A stretch of 64,000 bases of DNA from Hymenobacter wooponensis (GCF_004745865.1 NZ_SRKZ01000001.1:930001-994000); one strand, 5' to 3'. Shown: positions 34,477 to 43,828, counted from the first letter of the stretch. Program-made: numbers and translations. The notes: generated by a model not told the origin, from the letters alone.

Positions 34477-35931
34477 TTATTTGATGAAGCGTTGCGTGAG
34501 CTGCTGCTTATCAGTGGTAGTAAGCGTAATTTGATACACCCCCTTCTTGAGCGCCGATACGTCAATGCTTTCCGACTGCAGCTGACCGCTGCTGACGGTC
34601 CGCCCAACGGCATCTACAATCTGGTAGTGGCTGCCCGCTACTTGCGCGTTAGTTTGAATGCGCAGGTTGCCATTTTCCACGGGGTTTGGGTACACCTGTA
34701 GGCCAGTAGCCCGCTGGTTAGCCGACTCTGTGCTCACCACCGATGCCGTTTGGGTGGCAGTCAGGGCAGTAGTAGCGGCCTTGATAATCCGAATCCAGTT
34801 TAGGTTCCAGCCGCCGGTTTGGGCAAACACCCCGAAGTTGTAGGTGCCGGCATTCACATTTACCGTCTTGGAAACGGTAGTCCAGTTTTGCCAGCCGCCG
34901 GTGGCGGGAATGGCCGTATTGCCGAGCTGAATGGCGCCCGCGTTCAAATCCGACGACAGGGTGCCGCCGCTGGGGCTAGCCACGCGGTACTCTATGGTAT
35001 AAGCGCCCGAGGTGGGGAAATTGATGTTGCTGTAGGCCATCCAGTCGCCGGCATCAACGTAGGCCACGTTCTGGCCGCCGCCCGTGTCAGAGCAGGCTTC
35101 GGTTTGCACGCCGTTCATGGAGCTGTACGACTCGGCCTGAATGGTGGTGGACGAGGTAGTAGGAGGTGGCGTAGAGGTCAGCTGGTACACCCGCACGTAA
35201 TCGACGTACATGGTAGCAGGCAGCTTGCTTTCATCCACGGTCTGGCCAGGCCAGTTGCCAGCAACAGCCAGGTTCAGCAGCAGGAAAAAGGGGCGCTGGA
35301 ACTCCTCGGTGCTACCCGTGCCGTTGGCAATGCTGATTTCATGGTACTTGGTGCCATCCACAAACCACTTGATGGCGTTGGCATCCCACTCAATGGAATA
35401 CACGTGGTAGTCTTGGGGCGTGGTGATGATGTTGCCGCCGTACTCAGCATGGCCGTTGCTGTCCCAGTGCACGGTGCCGTACACCTTGTTTTCAGCGTTG
35501 ATGTGCTCCATCACGTCAATCTCGCCGCAGGCCGGCCAGCTTACAGTGTTAATGTTGGAGCCCAGCATCCAGAAGGCGGGCCACAGCCCCTGGCCTAGCG
35601 GGAGCTTCATACGGGCCTCAATTTTGCCGTATTTAAACTCCTTTAGGCCCTGCGTTTTCATGCGGGAGGAAGTGTAGGGCATGCCGCCCACATTTTCCTT
35701 CTTGGCCGTAATCTGCAGAATACCATTTACCACAGTAGCGTTGGCGCGCTGGTAGTACTGCTTCTCATTGTTGCCCCAGCCGCCTCCGCCGGTTTCAAAT
35801 ACCCAGCTGGAACTGATGCCTGTGTTAAACTCATCGGCCCATACCTGCTGATAGGTTTGGGCGTCGGCCTTGTGGTGGCCTAGCAGTGCCAGGGCGGCTG
35901 CGCCCAGCGTAGTTAGTAAGAACTTTTTCAT
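34477..35931 (-). CDS. Secreted GH16 beta-glucanase with CBM6-like domain and T9SS sorting tail
   Basis: A 484-aa enzyme that cuts beta-1,3- or beta-1,3-1,4-glucans (laminarinase/lichenase type). The signal peptide is MKKFLLTTLGAAALALLG...ADAQ, which fixes the start at 35931; a longer frame only adds unrelated sequence. The GH16 domain (about 27-275) has the catalytic motif GEIDVMEH (E137, D139, E142). A linker rich in Thr/Pro leads to a CBM6-like domain (about 290-410, IQAESYSS...GGQNVAYVDAGDWM). The last ~75 residues (VYPNPVENGNLRI...GVYQITL) are a type A T9SS C-terminal sorting signal. It stands alone. Confidence 0.92.
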   Translation of the reverse strand: MKKFLLTTLGAAALALLGHHKADAQTYQQVWADEFNTGISSSWVFETGGGGWGNNEKQYYQRANATVVNGILQITAKKENVGGMPYTSSRMKTQGLKEFKYGKIEARMKLPLGQGLWPAFWMLGSNINTVSWPACGEIDVMEHINAENKVYGTVHWDSNGHAEYGGNIITTPQDYHVYSIEWDANAIKWFVDGTKYHEISIANGTGSTEEFQRPFFLLLNLAVAGNWPGQTVDESKLPATMYVDYVRVYQLTSTPPPTTSSTTIQAESYSSMNGVQTEACSDTGGGQNVAYVDAGDWMAYSNINFPTSGAYTIEYRVASPSGGTLSSDLNAGAIQLGNTAIPATGGWQNWTTVSKTVNVNAGTYNFGVFAQTGGWNLNWIRIIKAATTALTATQTASVVSTESANQRATGLQVYPNPVENGNLRIQTNAQVAGSHYQIVDAVGRTVSSGQLQSESIDVSALKKGVYQITLTTTDKQQLTQRFIK

Positions 35932-36395
35932 GGTGTTTTGGTGGGTATTGGTGGAAAGAACTAGAGCGGGGCAAAGCAATAGGCAAGGGCAGAAACGACA
36001 ACGGCCACCCCTGGGGGCAGCCGCTTTTCGCTTCATTAGTCCATACCACAACTACTCTCGGATGAGCCTCCTCAATCAAAACTGAAATACGGCGGAGCAG
36101 TAGAAGTAGAGTTCGGACGATAGGCAGACGAAAGGCGGTTAGAATACCCTAACATACGCACTTTGTTGCCCTGAGTCTAGTTGCAAAACCCTTGTAAATG
36201 CCTGCAAACGACTTTTTCAGCTACTGCCAATACACTTAGCACACACGTAACCCTAAGCTTAATCAGGCAATCAGCTTTGCTCACTAGCCTGAAAGCTTAG
36301 AGGTAGCAACGGTTAAAAAACACTGAAAAAAGTTATGCCTTACTGGTTATTTCCTATGATATATAGGCAACCGGCTACCTAAGCTCAACCGTTTT
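35932..36395. other. AT-rich, structured intergenic region upstream of the GH16 gene
   Basis: About 460 bp without a credible gene. The part from 36150 to 36395 is much more AT-rich than the genes around it. It holds a hairpin (AAGCTT..CAGGC / GCCTG..AGCTT, 36255-36298) and two further complementary pairs in the order A-B-A'-B': GCTTAGAGGTAGC (36295) with GCTACCTAAGC (36374), and AACGGTT (36308) with AACCGTT (36387). The last element overlaps the stop of the next gene. It may contain the 3' end of that gene's mRNA and the GH16 promoter. Confidence 0.4.
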
Positions 36396-37034
36396 TTAGT
36401 CGAAGCTGAAGGGATACTGAATTGCCGTGAGGTCTTGCCGGAGCTGTTCCCAGTCAGGTACGTGTTTGGTTATAGCCAGCACCAATTCACGGCTGAGCGT
36501 TTCGCCGGCATATACCTGCCGGACGGCCTCCAGGGAGATGCCGCTTTCCGGTAGGGTTTCTGGCTCATAATACTCCTGGGCCCAGGCTATATAAGTTTGC
36601 GGGTCGCCGTCGAAAATGCCCAGCATCTCATCGGAGCCGTCTTCGTCGGTGGTAAGCTCGCCAGTTTGCCACTCGCCTTGCTCATTCGTCCAGAGGCAGA
36701 AGGTGGTGCCGATGGAGTTCACCGGCTCCCCAAAGATGAACTCATGGTAGATAGCCGGTAACCCACGGGTTACGTCCTCTATCACTGGCTCATCGAACCC
36801 TTCGCCGTACCCGTTAATCACGCAGCCATCGGGGCGGAAGAGCACCAGCATTTGGTCGCCTTCTCCATCGTTCATTTCAAACGACTCTTCCCCCTCCCCC
36901 CATTCTGGGTTGTATGAGTAATAGCGGTATTCCCATTCCGGCGAAACAATAGCATCGAGAGCGGCTACGGCCTTGGCAATGCGCTGCAAGGTCTCTCTAT
37001 CTGGAAGGTCGGCGTAATTCTGCGTCGAAAGCAT
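36396..37034 (-). CDS. Acidic hypothetical protein
   Basis: A 212-aa, strongly acidic cytoplasmic protein with many Glu, Asp, Trp and Tyr residues. Two halves are visible: an N-terminal part (YRYYSYNPEWGEGEESFEMNDGE, then GLPAIYHEFIFGEPVNSIGTTFCLW) and a C-terminal helical part (LSRELVLAITKHVPDWEQLRQDL). I recognise no family. The small size, acidity and lone position resemble immunity proteins of polymorphic toxins, but no toxin gene is adjacent, so this is only a guess. Confidence 0.6.
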   Translation of the reverse strand: MLSTQNYADLPDRETLQRIAKAVAALDAIVSPEWEYRYYSYNPEWGEGEESFEMNDGEGDQMLVLFRPDGCVINGYGEGFDEPVIEDVTRGLPAIYHEFIFGEPVNSIGTTFCLWTNEQGEWQTGELTTDEDGSDEMLGIFDGDPQTYIAWAQEYYEPETLPESGISLEAVRQVYAGETLSRELVLAITKHVPDWEQLRQDLTAIQYPFSFD

Positions 37035-37132
37035 GGTGATGAAGATTGGTAAGGGATACTTTCTACGCCTAGGCCACTTGAATTGGTACAGTGGCGTATG
37101 GTGCTACTCTGGGTGCTACCTAAAAAGGCTTG

Positions 37133-37228
37133 CTGTTATTCCGAGCATGTGGCGCATCAAGCCAGGGACGAGGAACCTGCGGAGTGGCCTAGAAGCCCCG
37201 CCAGCTTACTCCTTCGTCGGAATAACAG
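37133..37228. repeat. Imperfect inverted repeat, GTTATTCCGA family
   Basis: The ends CTGTTATTCCGA (37133) and TCGGAATAACAG (37228) are complementary. The interior (GACGAGGAACCTGCGGAG) resembles the GTCATTCCGAG..GAGGAATCTG element at 18839-18928, but is degenerate. It fills the gap between the ChaN-like and acidic-protein genes and has no gene. Confidence 0.6.
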
Positions 37229-37255
37229 TAACTCCGTCTCGCTCTTTAACTACTG

Positions 37256-38134
37256 CTAATACGTCCGGGTCATGTCCTGGGGCACTGCCAGCACGAAATC
37301 AGCCTTTTGCTCATTCTCTTTGTCCAGCTTCCCTAGTTGCTCCTGCAGCACGGTGCTGATGGTGAGTACGCGAAGCTTCGGATTGATTTGGCGCAAGTAG
37401 GCTAGAATACCATCGTGGTTATCGGAGTGGTAGCTGCCGTTGAGGTGGAGCAGGAGATGCCCTTCCGGACGGCCCTGGTTTAGGAAGTGAGCCATGGTGG
37501 CATCTTTAAGGGCCTGGGCCTGAATGATGTTCTGGACGCCTGCGGCGTGGGCAGCATCACCCCCAAACATTTTCGCCATGTTCTTATAACCGGGTAGCTC
37601 ATAGTCAACGGTGAGGGGCAACGGCATCAACCAAGCCTTTTCTTCCGCGGGTAAGTCATTTAACGCCGTGAGGCTGCCCTTTGCCACCTGCGTGGCGTAG
37701 CGGCGCGGCACGTTGGTGCCTATCACTCGGAACTTCTGCTGTTTGGCCAGCTGCACCAGGGGCTTATAGTCGGTGGTGTAGTTAGGCCAGGGGCGGCTCT
37801 GCTCCTCAAACTCCTTATCGGTTAACTCGCCGGTGGTGTATTGGTCTACCAGCGGCTGCACGTCGCGCTCAAACATCTCTAGGCCTAGTACCACCTGCCC
37901 CTGCTTCAGGCGCAGCAAATCTTTGGTGAGCTGCAGCTCCAGCCAATGGGCAATGGGGTCATTGTGCTGCTCGCCAAAGAACACCACATCGGCCGCGGCC
38001 AGCTCCTTCAGCATCTTGTCGTAGGCCACCGCTTTGCCGGCGGCCGTGAACAGGCGGTAGGCAGGTTTATCATCCTTCATCGTAAAGCTGAGCAGCAGGG
38101 AAAGCAACGGGAGCAGCAGGAATTTTCTGATCAT
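37256..38134 (-). CDS. ChaN-family (heme-binding) protein
   Basis: A 292-aa exported protein (N-terminal hydrophobic segment IRKFLLLPLLSLLLSF). The ChaN signature FGEQHNDPIAHWLELQL (about 54-70) and GLEMFERDVQP follow, then LLHLNGSYHSDNHDGI near the C-terminus. ChaN of Campylobacter jejuni is a surface lipoprotein that binds heme and is linked to iron uptake. Here no lipobox Cys follows the signal, so it may be periplasmic or membrane-anchored instead. A near-consensus -7 element (TACCTTTC) is about 45 nt upstream. No receptor gene is next to it. Confidence 0.82.
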   Translation of the reverse strand: MIRKFLLLPLLSLLLSFTMKDDKPAYRLFTAAGKAVAYDKMLKELAAADVVFFGEQHNDPIAHWLELQLTKDLLRLKQGQVVLGLEMFERDVQPLVDQYTTGELTDKEFEEQSRPWPNYTTDYKPLVQLAKQQKFRVIGTNVPRRYATQVAKGSLTALNDLPAEEKAWLMPLPLTVDYELPGYKNMAKMFGGDAAHAAGVQNIIQAQALKDATMAHFLNQGRPEGHLLLHLNGSYHSDNHDGILAYLRQINPKLRVLTISTVLQEQLGKLDKENEQKADFVLAVPQDMTRTY

Positions 38135-38187
38135 CTGGCAAAAAGCAAAGCATACCGGCCTTGTAAACCGGCGGCGAAAGGTAGCAC

Positions 38188-38227
38188 AAAGCCCTGGCGG
38201 CTGCAGTACAACAGCTACCAGGGCTTT
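38188..38227. terminator. Hairpin upstream of the ChaN gene, terminator of unknown transcript or convergent read-through
   Basis: The stem AAAGCCCTGG..GCTG / CAGC..CCAGGGCTTT is followed on the plus strand by few T and on the minus strand by GTGC. It lies in the 126-bp gap between the ABC permease stop (38261) and the ChaN start, so it most likely ends the minus-strand ABC transporter mRNA. Confidence 0.65.
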
Positions 38228-38260
38228 CTGCGTTCAGTACTCAATCAGTCGGATACTGGC

Positions 38261-39592
38261 CTAGCCTTTATAGAAAAGCCACTTCGAGAGCTCCCCATAC
38301 GTTACTTTCTTGCCGTACATCAGAATACCCACGCGGTAGATGCGGCCGGCCAGCCAAATGGTACCCAAGAACCCGGCAATCAGCAAGAGCATCGACAGGC
38401 CTAGCTGCCACATGGGCACTCCCCCGAAGGGCAAGCGCATCATCATGGCAATGGGCGAGGTAAACGGAATCATCGACATCCAGAATGCTACCTGTCCGTT
38501 GGGGTTGGTGGTGAGGGTAGCCTGGGCCACCACGAAAGTGAGGACAAGGGGCATGGTCACGGGCATCATGAACTGCTGAGTATCCGTTTCGCTATCCACG
38601 GCCGAGCCGATGGCCCCGAACAAGGCACCGTAGAACAGGTAGCCGCCCAGGAAGTAGAACAGGAAACAGCCGGCAATCAACCCGAAGTTAAGGTCAGCTT
38701 CTTTGAATGCCTTCACAATTTCGTTGCCCTCCGATTTGGTGCTTTTGGCTTGCACCGTGGCAGTGGCACCAGCAGCGGCATTCACCCGCTCCACGCGATT
38801 CTGCACAATTTTGTCGGGGCTGACAGAGCCTGCAATGGCAGAAGTGATGCCAAACGACAGAACAACCCATAAGGCTAGTTGCGTGAATCCTACTCCGGCA
38901 ATGCCCAGCACTTTACCCATCATCAGCTGGAAGGGTTTAACTGAAGAAATAACCACTTCCACAATGCGGTTGGTCTTCTCCTCCATCACCCCGCGCATAA
39001 TCTGAATGCCGTAGATGAAGATGAACATGTAAATCAGGAAACCGCATGCGTAGGCCACTCCGGTGCTTACACCAGTGCTGGAGCTCCGCTCTCCATCTTC
39101 ACTCAAACTAATGGTTTTCAGGCTCACGTCGGCCTTCATAGTCTTCAGCACGGCTTGGTCGAGGCCGGCGTTTTTAAGGCGCTGGGCCTCTACTGCATTT
39201 TCAACGGAACGCTCAATATCCCGTTGCAATGACATGCCCAGGCCCTTGCGCGAGAATACCTGAAACCCATCGGGCTTAGCTATATCCAGCTTAGGCACGT
39301 ACAGCAGGGCGTCGTACTTAGCTTTGTTGAACTCAGCCTTAGCAGTAGGCAAGTCCGCCGACACACGCTTAAACGTGATATCGTTCTGGGCTTCGGGCAG
39401 CTTGTCGGCGAACAACCCACCGGCGTCGGCCACGGCCACCACCTTGTCCTTGTCCGACAGGGTAGCGATGAGCACGGGCACGGCAAAAATGCCGGCCGTG
39501 AGCAGCGGCCCCAGCAACGACATAATCAGAAAGCTCTTTTTGCGCACCCGGGTCAGGTACTCGCGCTGCGCAATCAACCAAATTTTAGACAT
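38261..39592 (-). CDS. ABC transporter permease (NatB-like, ABC-2 family)
   Basis: A 443-aa membrane subunit of an ABC exporter. It has an N-terminal helix (SLLGPLLTAGIFAVPVLIATL), a large external domain (about 50-165) and then about five more helices, with the ABC-2 coupling motif MRGVMEEKTNRIVEVVISSVKP. The layout matches the NatB sodium/export permeases. The ATP-binding gene lies 42 bp upstream on the same strand, so the two form one transporter. The substrate is unknown. Confidence 0.88.
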   Translation of the reverse strand: MSKIWLIAQREYLTRVRKKSFLIMSLLGPLLTAGIFAVPVLIATLSDKDKVVAVADAGGLFADKLPEAQNDITFKRVSADLPTAKAEFNKAKYDALLYVPKLDIAKPDGFQVFSRKGLGMSLQRDIERSVENAVEAQRLKNAGLDQAVLKTMKADVSLKTISLSEDGERSSSTGVSTGVAYACGFLIYMFIFIYGIQIMRGVMEEKTNRIVEVVISSVKPFQLMMGKVLGIAGVGFTQLALWVVLSFGITSAIAGSVSPDKIVQNRVERVNAAAGATATVQAKSTKSEGNEIVKAFKEADLNFGLIAGCFLFYFLGGYLFYGALFGAIGSAVDSETDTQQFMMPVTMPLVLTFVVAQATLTTNPNGQVAFWMSMIPFTSPIAMMMRLPFGGVPMWQLGLSMLLLIAGFLGTIWLAGRIYRVGILMYGKKVTYGELSKWLFYKG

Positions 39593-39634
39593 GGTAAAGG
39601 ATAGTTTCAGATGCAGAAGGAAAAGTGGCTCGCG

Positions 39635-40591
39635 CTAGGCCAGGGCGGTATCGGTTTCGGGCACGTAGTCAGGCTGAGTTTCGCGCACCCGCCGGATAAA
39701 GATGTCGTTGATGCTGGGCACTAACTCCCGGAAGGCATGCACCTCCACACTGCCGGCCCCAATGAGGTAGCGCAACAGGTCATTGGGGGTGGTGCCGCCG
39801 TGCAAGCGAATAATGTCGTAGAAGTGGCCGTTTTCGCGCTCTTGGTGCTTGAGCACTTCAAAATCGGGGTGCATCACCATCAGGCGGCCCTGGCCTTCTA
39901 CCTCGTAGGTCTGGGCACGGTAGGCGTCGCGGACCTCGCGTACGGAGCCATCGAGCACCTTGCGGCTGCGGTTGATAAGGGCAATATGGTCGCACATTTC
40001 CTCCACCGACTCCATGCGGTGGGTTGAGAAGATGATGCTGGTGCCCCTGCTGCGCATGGCCAGAATCTCGTCCTTGAGCAAGTTGGCGTTGATGGGGTCA
40101 AAGCCAGAGAAGGGCTCGTCGAGAATCACCAACTCAGGATCATGCACCACGGTGGCAATAAACTGCACCTTCTGCTGCATGCCTTTGCTTAGATCCTCAA
40201 TGTTCTTTTCCGACCAAGATTTGATATCGAAGCGCTCCAGCCAGCCCTTGATTTTCTGCCGGGCTTCGTCCTTGCTCAAGCCTTTGAGCTGGGCCAGGTA
40301 CATGAGCTGCTCCCCTACCTTCATTTTCTTGTAGAGGCCGCGCTCCTCAGGCAGGTAGCCGATGCGCCCAATGTGAGAGGGGTTCAGCCGCTCGCCCCGG
40401 AACAATACCTCGCCCGCGTCGGCCCCGGTTATTTGGGTGATGATGCGGATTAGGGAAGTTTTACCGGCGCCGTTGGGGCCCAGCAGCCCGAAAATGGAGC
40501 CCTCTGGCACAGACAGGCTCACGCCGTCGAGGGCGGTATGGGCGGCGTACTGCTTGCGCACGTCGCGCACTTCGAGGATAGGTGGTTTCAC
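39635..40591 (-). CDS. ABC transporter ATP-binding protein (NatA-like)
   Basis: The ATPase of the exporter formed with the next gene. Visible motifs are Walker A GPNGAGKTS, the signature LSKGMQQK, Walker B LVILDEPFSGFDP and the H-loop STHRM. The last ~80 residues form the small C-terminal domain (DUF4162-like) common in NatA-type subunits. I place the start at GTG 40591 (VKPPILEVRDVRKQY); the upstream 23 residues to an ATG at 40660 do not resemble an ABC N-terminus. Length is 318 aa. Confidence 0.9.
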   Translation of the reverse strand: MKPPILEVRDVRKQYAAHTALDGVSLSVPEGSIFGLLGPNGAGKTSLIRIITQITGADAGEVLFRGERLNPSHIGRIGYLPEERGLYKKMKVGEQLMYLAQLKGLSKDEARQKIKGWLERFDIKSWSEKNIEDLSKGMQQKVQFIATVVHDPELVILDEPFSGFDPINANLLKDEILAMRSRGTSIIFSTHRMESVEEMCDHIALINRSRKVLDGSVREVRDAYRAQTYEVEGQGRLMVMHPDFEVLKHQERENGHFYDIIRLHGGTTPNDLLRYLIGAGSVEVHAFRELVPSINDIFIRRVRETQPDYVPETDTALA

Positions 40592-40715
40592 AGCGGAAAG
40601 GCGAATTAGTTGTGTATGTAATATTACAGGAACCCGATAAAGCAGGCATACAAATTCCAACCAACCGGCAGAATACTAGCCTGAACTGTCATAAACCTGG
40701 CCTGAACGGCTTTCT

Positions 40716-41363
40716 CTAGGCCTCTAGCTCGCGTAGGGCTCCTTCCAGTTGGTCGAGGTAGCGGCCGTAGCGGCGCTGCTGCTTGGCCTTGCCCACGGCA
40801 AACAGCGCCATTAGCAAAAGCGCAAGCCCAATGCAGCCCAAAACGAACACCGTAACGCTCCGGCCCCAATGTTCGGCTCCAGGACTCAGGTAAGCCAGCA
40901 GCTCTGCGTGCGTCTTGTACAAAAACAATACGCACACCACTAGCAGTACCCCAATGCCCATCATCCAACTCGTGCGCAACACTTGACGCAGCTTATGGGA
41001 AGTAGTTTTCAGCTGATTGTAGAGGTCAGTGCTGCTGTCTTCCATTTGTCGCACCAGCTGCAGGCGCCGGTACATAGACGCCGCCAGCATTACCAGCAAC
41101 GCCGCTACTAGTCCCACAAACATGAAGCGTGTTTCGGTAGTGAGGCTCTTCCGGTTGACGATGTTGAGAACGTTGAAAAGATTCAGAAACAGAATAGGAA
41201 TGCTAAGCTTCATATCCCGCTGAACATTTTGCTTTAGTTGGGCAATAGGTCCGGTGGTGCGTTGGGCTAACATAGCGCGTAAAATCTGTTCAGTGGTTTC
41301 GGGAGTAGGTACCGGGTCCGATGGCTGCTCCTGCCAGCGGCGGCGGAAATTATCGAGTTCCAT
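40716..41363 (-). CDS. Four-helix membrane protein, likely regulator of the adjacent sigma factor
   Basis: A 215-aa protein with a soluble N-terminus (MELDNFRRRWQEQPSDPVPTP...) and four membrane helices. Its start overlaps the stop of the sigma-factor gene by one base (TAATG), which implies translational coupling. A short cytoplasmic N-terminal segment with membrane helices is the layout of anti-sigma factors, and I infer that role here, but I see no ZAS zinc motif or known anti-sigma domain. A helical tail ends the protein (KAKQQRRYGRYLDQLEGALRELEA). Confidence 0.65.
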   Translation of the reverse strand: MELDNFRRRWQEQPSDPVPTPETTEQILRAMLAQRTTGPIAQLKQNVQRDMKLSIPILFLNLFNVLNIVNRKSLTTETRFMFVGLVAALLVMLAASMYRRLQLVRQMEDSSTDLYNQLKTTSHKLRQVLRTSWMMGIGVLLVVCVLFLYKTHAELLAYLSPGAEHWGRSVTVFVLGCIGLALLLMALFAVGKAKQQRRYGRYLDQLEGALRELEA

Positions 41364-41866
41364 TAGGCAGGTTGGGTTAGCAAGTGGCGAAGCTTGTCTT
41401 GCACGCGGTGCATTTTCACGCGCACATTGTTTTGGGTGATACCCAGGATGTCGGCCATTTCTTCGTAGGTGCGCTCTTCCAGGTACAGCAGTACGAAGGC
41501 TTTTTCCACATCCGAGAGCCGCTCAATGGCTTGGTACAACTGGCCTAGATCTTCGGCATCGGGGCCCGTGTCGAGCGGCGGGGCCACATCCGGTACGGTA
41601 TCACCGAAGCGCTCAGCTACTGGCCGGCGAGTGCGCTGGCGCAGGTTGGAAATGGCCACGTTCAGGGCTACGCGGTAGAGCCAGGTGCTGAACTTGGCGC
41701 GGGCCTCGTACTGCGGATAAGCCCGCCACAATTGCAGCACAATCTCTTGGTACAGGTCCTGGCGGTCGTCGGGATCAGCGCAGTACATCCGGCAGATGCG
41801 CTGCAGCATCGGCTGGTGCGCTTTTACCTGGGACACGAACGGCTCGGCAGAGGATAGCGTTGGCAC
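41363..41866 (-). CDS. ECF-type RNA polymerase sigma factor
   Basis: A 167-aa sigma-70 family factor with region 2 (DRQDLYQEIVLQLWRAYPQYEARAKFSTWLYRVALNVA, about 35-72) and region 4 (LSDVEKAFVLLYLEERTYEEMADILGITQNNVRVKMHR, about 115-155). It has no region 1.1 or 3, as in ECF factors. The start is GTG 41866 (MPTLSSAEPFV). It directs RNA polymerase to a small regulon. It is co-transcribed with the membrane protein overlapping its stop codon, probably its inhibitor. The ABC transporter genes lie further downstream on the same strand and could be part of its regulon. Confidence 0.92.
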   Translation of the reverse strand: MPTLSSAEPFVSQVKAHQPMLQRICRMYCADPDDRQDLYQEIVLQLWRAYPQYEARAKFSTWLYRVALNVAISNLRQRTRRPVAERFGDTVPDVAPPLDTGPDAEDLGQLYQAIERLSDVEKAFVLLYLEERTYEEMADILGITQNNVRVKMHRVQDKLRHLLTQPA

Positions 41867-42076
41867 GGCGAGGAGGAGAGGAAGGCAAAGTACACTCCAT
41901 ATGTCGGCAGTCTAGGCCAGTCATTACAGCCGCGCCAGAAATTATTTTTACTGTTCTGTAGCAACACTTTTTCATTGGCCTAGCGCCAACTAATTTTCCT
42001 GGGCCAGCCAACTGTCTCTGCTGGTTGCGCATCTCACTACCAGATGCAGTTACACGTATTCATCCAGCCTATTTTT

Positions 42077-43828
42077 ATGCCCATTTTTTCGCGAGCAGGC
42101 CTACTCAGTGGCCTAGGTATGCTGCTAAGTCTGGCAGCTCAGGCGCAAACCCCGGCAGCCCCTAAGGAGGCCCCCGTTTACAAGGCTTCGCTTGACACTG
42201 CATTCCAGAAAGGCTCCGGACTTGTCTTATCTAAACTAACAGCCCAGCAGCTCGAAAACCTGACAGCGCTAGGCCAGGTGTGGGGCTTCGTGAAGTACTA
42301 TCATCCGGTGGTGGCCGCAGGACAAGTTGACTGGGACAAAGAGTTGTTTCGGGTGTTGCCAGCCGCCTTGGCTAGCCGTACTACAGCCGAGCGAAGTGCC
42401 TTGTTAGGGCAGTGGATTGCGAAGCTTGGTCCCGCTGCGCCGTGCGCTACCTGCGCCAAACGACCCGCATTACCGGTGCGCCAGGAGCCCGATTTAGTGT
42501 GGCTAACAGATAACAGGCTCTACACCGCTGAACTTCAACAGCAACTAGACTACCTAAAACACAACCGGAACCAAGGCTCCCATTACTATGTGGCTGAAGG
42601 CAATGTCTTGAGCCCTGGTTTCACGCACGAAGAGGCCTACGCCACGCACACCTACCCCGATGCTGGTTTACGCATTCTGGCCTTGTTCCGCTACTGGAAC
42701 ATGATTCAGTATTTCTTTCCATACAAATATGCCATCGGAGAAAACTGGCAACAGGTGCTACCCGAGTTTCTGCCGCAATTCGTGGAAGCCCCCAATGCGC
42801 TCCAGTATCGATTAGTAACTCTACGTTTGTTGGCCCGCATCCACGATGGCCATGCCACCCTCAACCCCGATGCTACACTGGACCAGTACATGGGCGCTTA
42901 TATTGTGCCGGCTGCGGTCAAGTTCATCGATAGGCAAGCTGTGGTGCTCCGGGTGCGACAGGATGGCCTGTTACCTCGTCCTCCGCTGGAACCCGGCGAC
43001 ATTCTCACGCATATTGATGGGGTATCGGTAGTAGATATCGTGAAGCAACGCCTACCTCTCACGCCTGGCTCCAATGAAGCGGGCCAGTTGCGAATGCTAG
43101 CCTCTGACCTACTCCGTGGCAACACCGACCAAACGCAGCTACAACTCTTGCGCGCCGGAAAGCCACTGACGGTGTCGGCCCCACGGTATTTGCTGGATAA
43201 GCTGCCCCCGGTGCGCCCTCAGCCCGCTGATAGTGCTTACCGCTTCTTGAAGCCAGATATCGGGTACCTGACGATGGCGAAAACCAAGCAGCAACAACTA
43301 CCTACCATCTTCCGCACATTCAAGAACACCAAAGGCTTGGTGGTTGACATCCGGAATTATCCCACGGATTTTTCTGCAACGCAGCAGCTGCCGGGCTATT
43401 TTCTTACAAAGCCCAAGGCATTCGCGAAGTTTGCCAAATTTGATATCAGCTACCCCGGCCGCTTCCTGCGGTTCTCGAGCAAATTCCTGAAACCAATTGG
43501 CACACCATATACGGGCAAGCTGATAGTCCTCGTAGATGAGACCTCTATTAGCTTGGCTGAGTATACGGCAATGGCCTTACGCGCTACTCCACATGCCATT
43601 ATTCTGGGTAGCCCTACTGCTGGTGCCGATGGAGATGTATCTCGCATTGTACTGCCTGGTAATTTGGTAACCCGCATCAGTGGTACCGGCGTGTATTACC
43701 CCGATGGCCGCGAAACCCAACGTATCGGCATTGTCCCCGATGTTCAGCTGCGCCCCACTGTGCAAGGCATCAGAGAAGGCCGTGATGAACTGTTAGAGAA
43801 AGCACTTGAACTGATTGATAAGGGCTAG
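42077..43828 (+). CDS. S41-family (C-terminal processing) peptidase
   Basis: A 583-aa secreted peptidase. ATG 42077 gives a clean signal peptide (MPIFSRAGLLSGLGMLLSLAAQAQ); ATG 42044 is an alternative. A helical N-terminal part contains VWGFVKYYHP and FRYWNMIQYFFPYKY. A PDZ-like segment has GDILTHIDGVSVVDI (about 310). The S41 core has DIRNYPTDFS and the nucleophile region VDETSISLAEYTAMALR, then GSPTAGADGDVSRIVLPGN. Related enzymes trim or degrade periplasmic proteins. It is divergent from the sigma factor gene and has a strong terminator. Confidence 0.85.
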   Translation: MPIFSRAGLLSGLGMLLSLAAQAQTPAAPKEAPVYKASLDTAFQKGSGLVLSKLTAQQLENLTALGQVWGFVKYYHPVVAAGQVDWDKELFRVLPAALASRTTAERSALLGQWIAKLGPAAPCATCAKRPALPVRQEPDLVWLTDNRLYTAELQQQLDYLKHNRNQGSHYYVAEGNVLSPGFTHEEAYATHTYPDAGLRILALFRYWNMIQYFFPYKYAIGENWQQVLPEFLPQFVEAPNALQYRLVTLRLLARIHDGHATLNPDATLDQYMGAYIVPAAVKFIDRQAVVLRVRQDGLLPRPPLEPGDILTHIDGVSVVDIVKQRLPLTPGSNEAGQLRMLASDLLRGNTDQTQLQLLRAGKPLTVSAPRYLLDKLPPVRPQPADSAYRFLKPDIGYLTMAKTKQQQLPTIFRTFKNTKGLVVDIRNYPTDFSATQQLPGYFLTKPKAFAKFAKFDISYPGRFLRFSSKFLKPIGTPYTGKLIVLVDETSISLAEYTAMALRATPHAIILGSPTAGADGDVSRIVLPGNLVTRISGTGVYYPDGRETQRIGIVPDVQLRPTVQGIREGRDELLEKALELIDKG

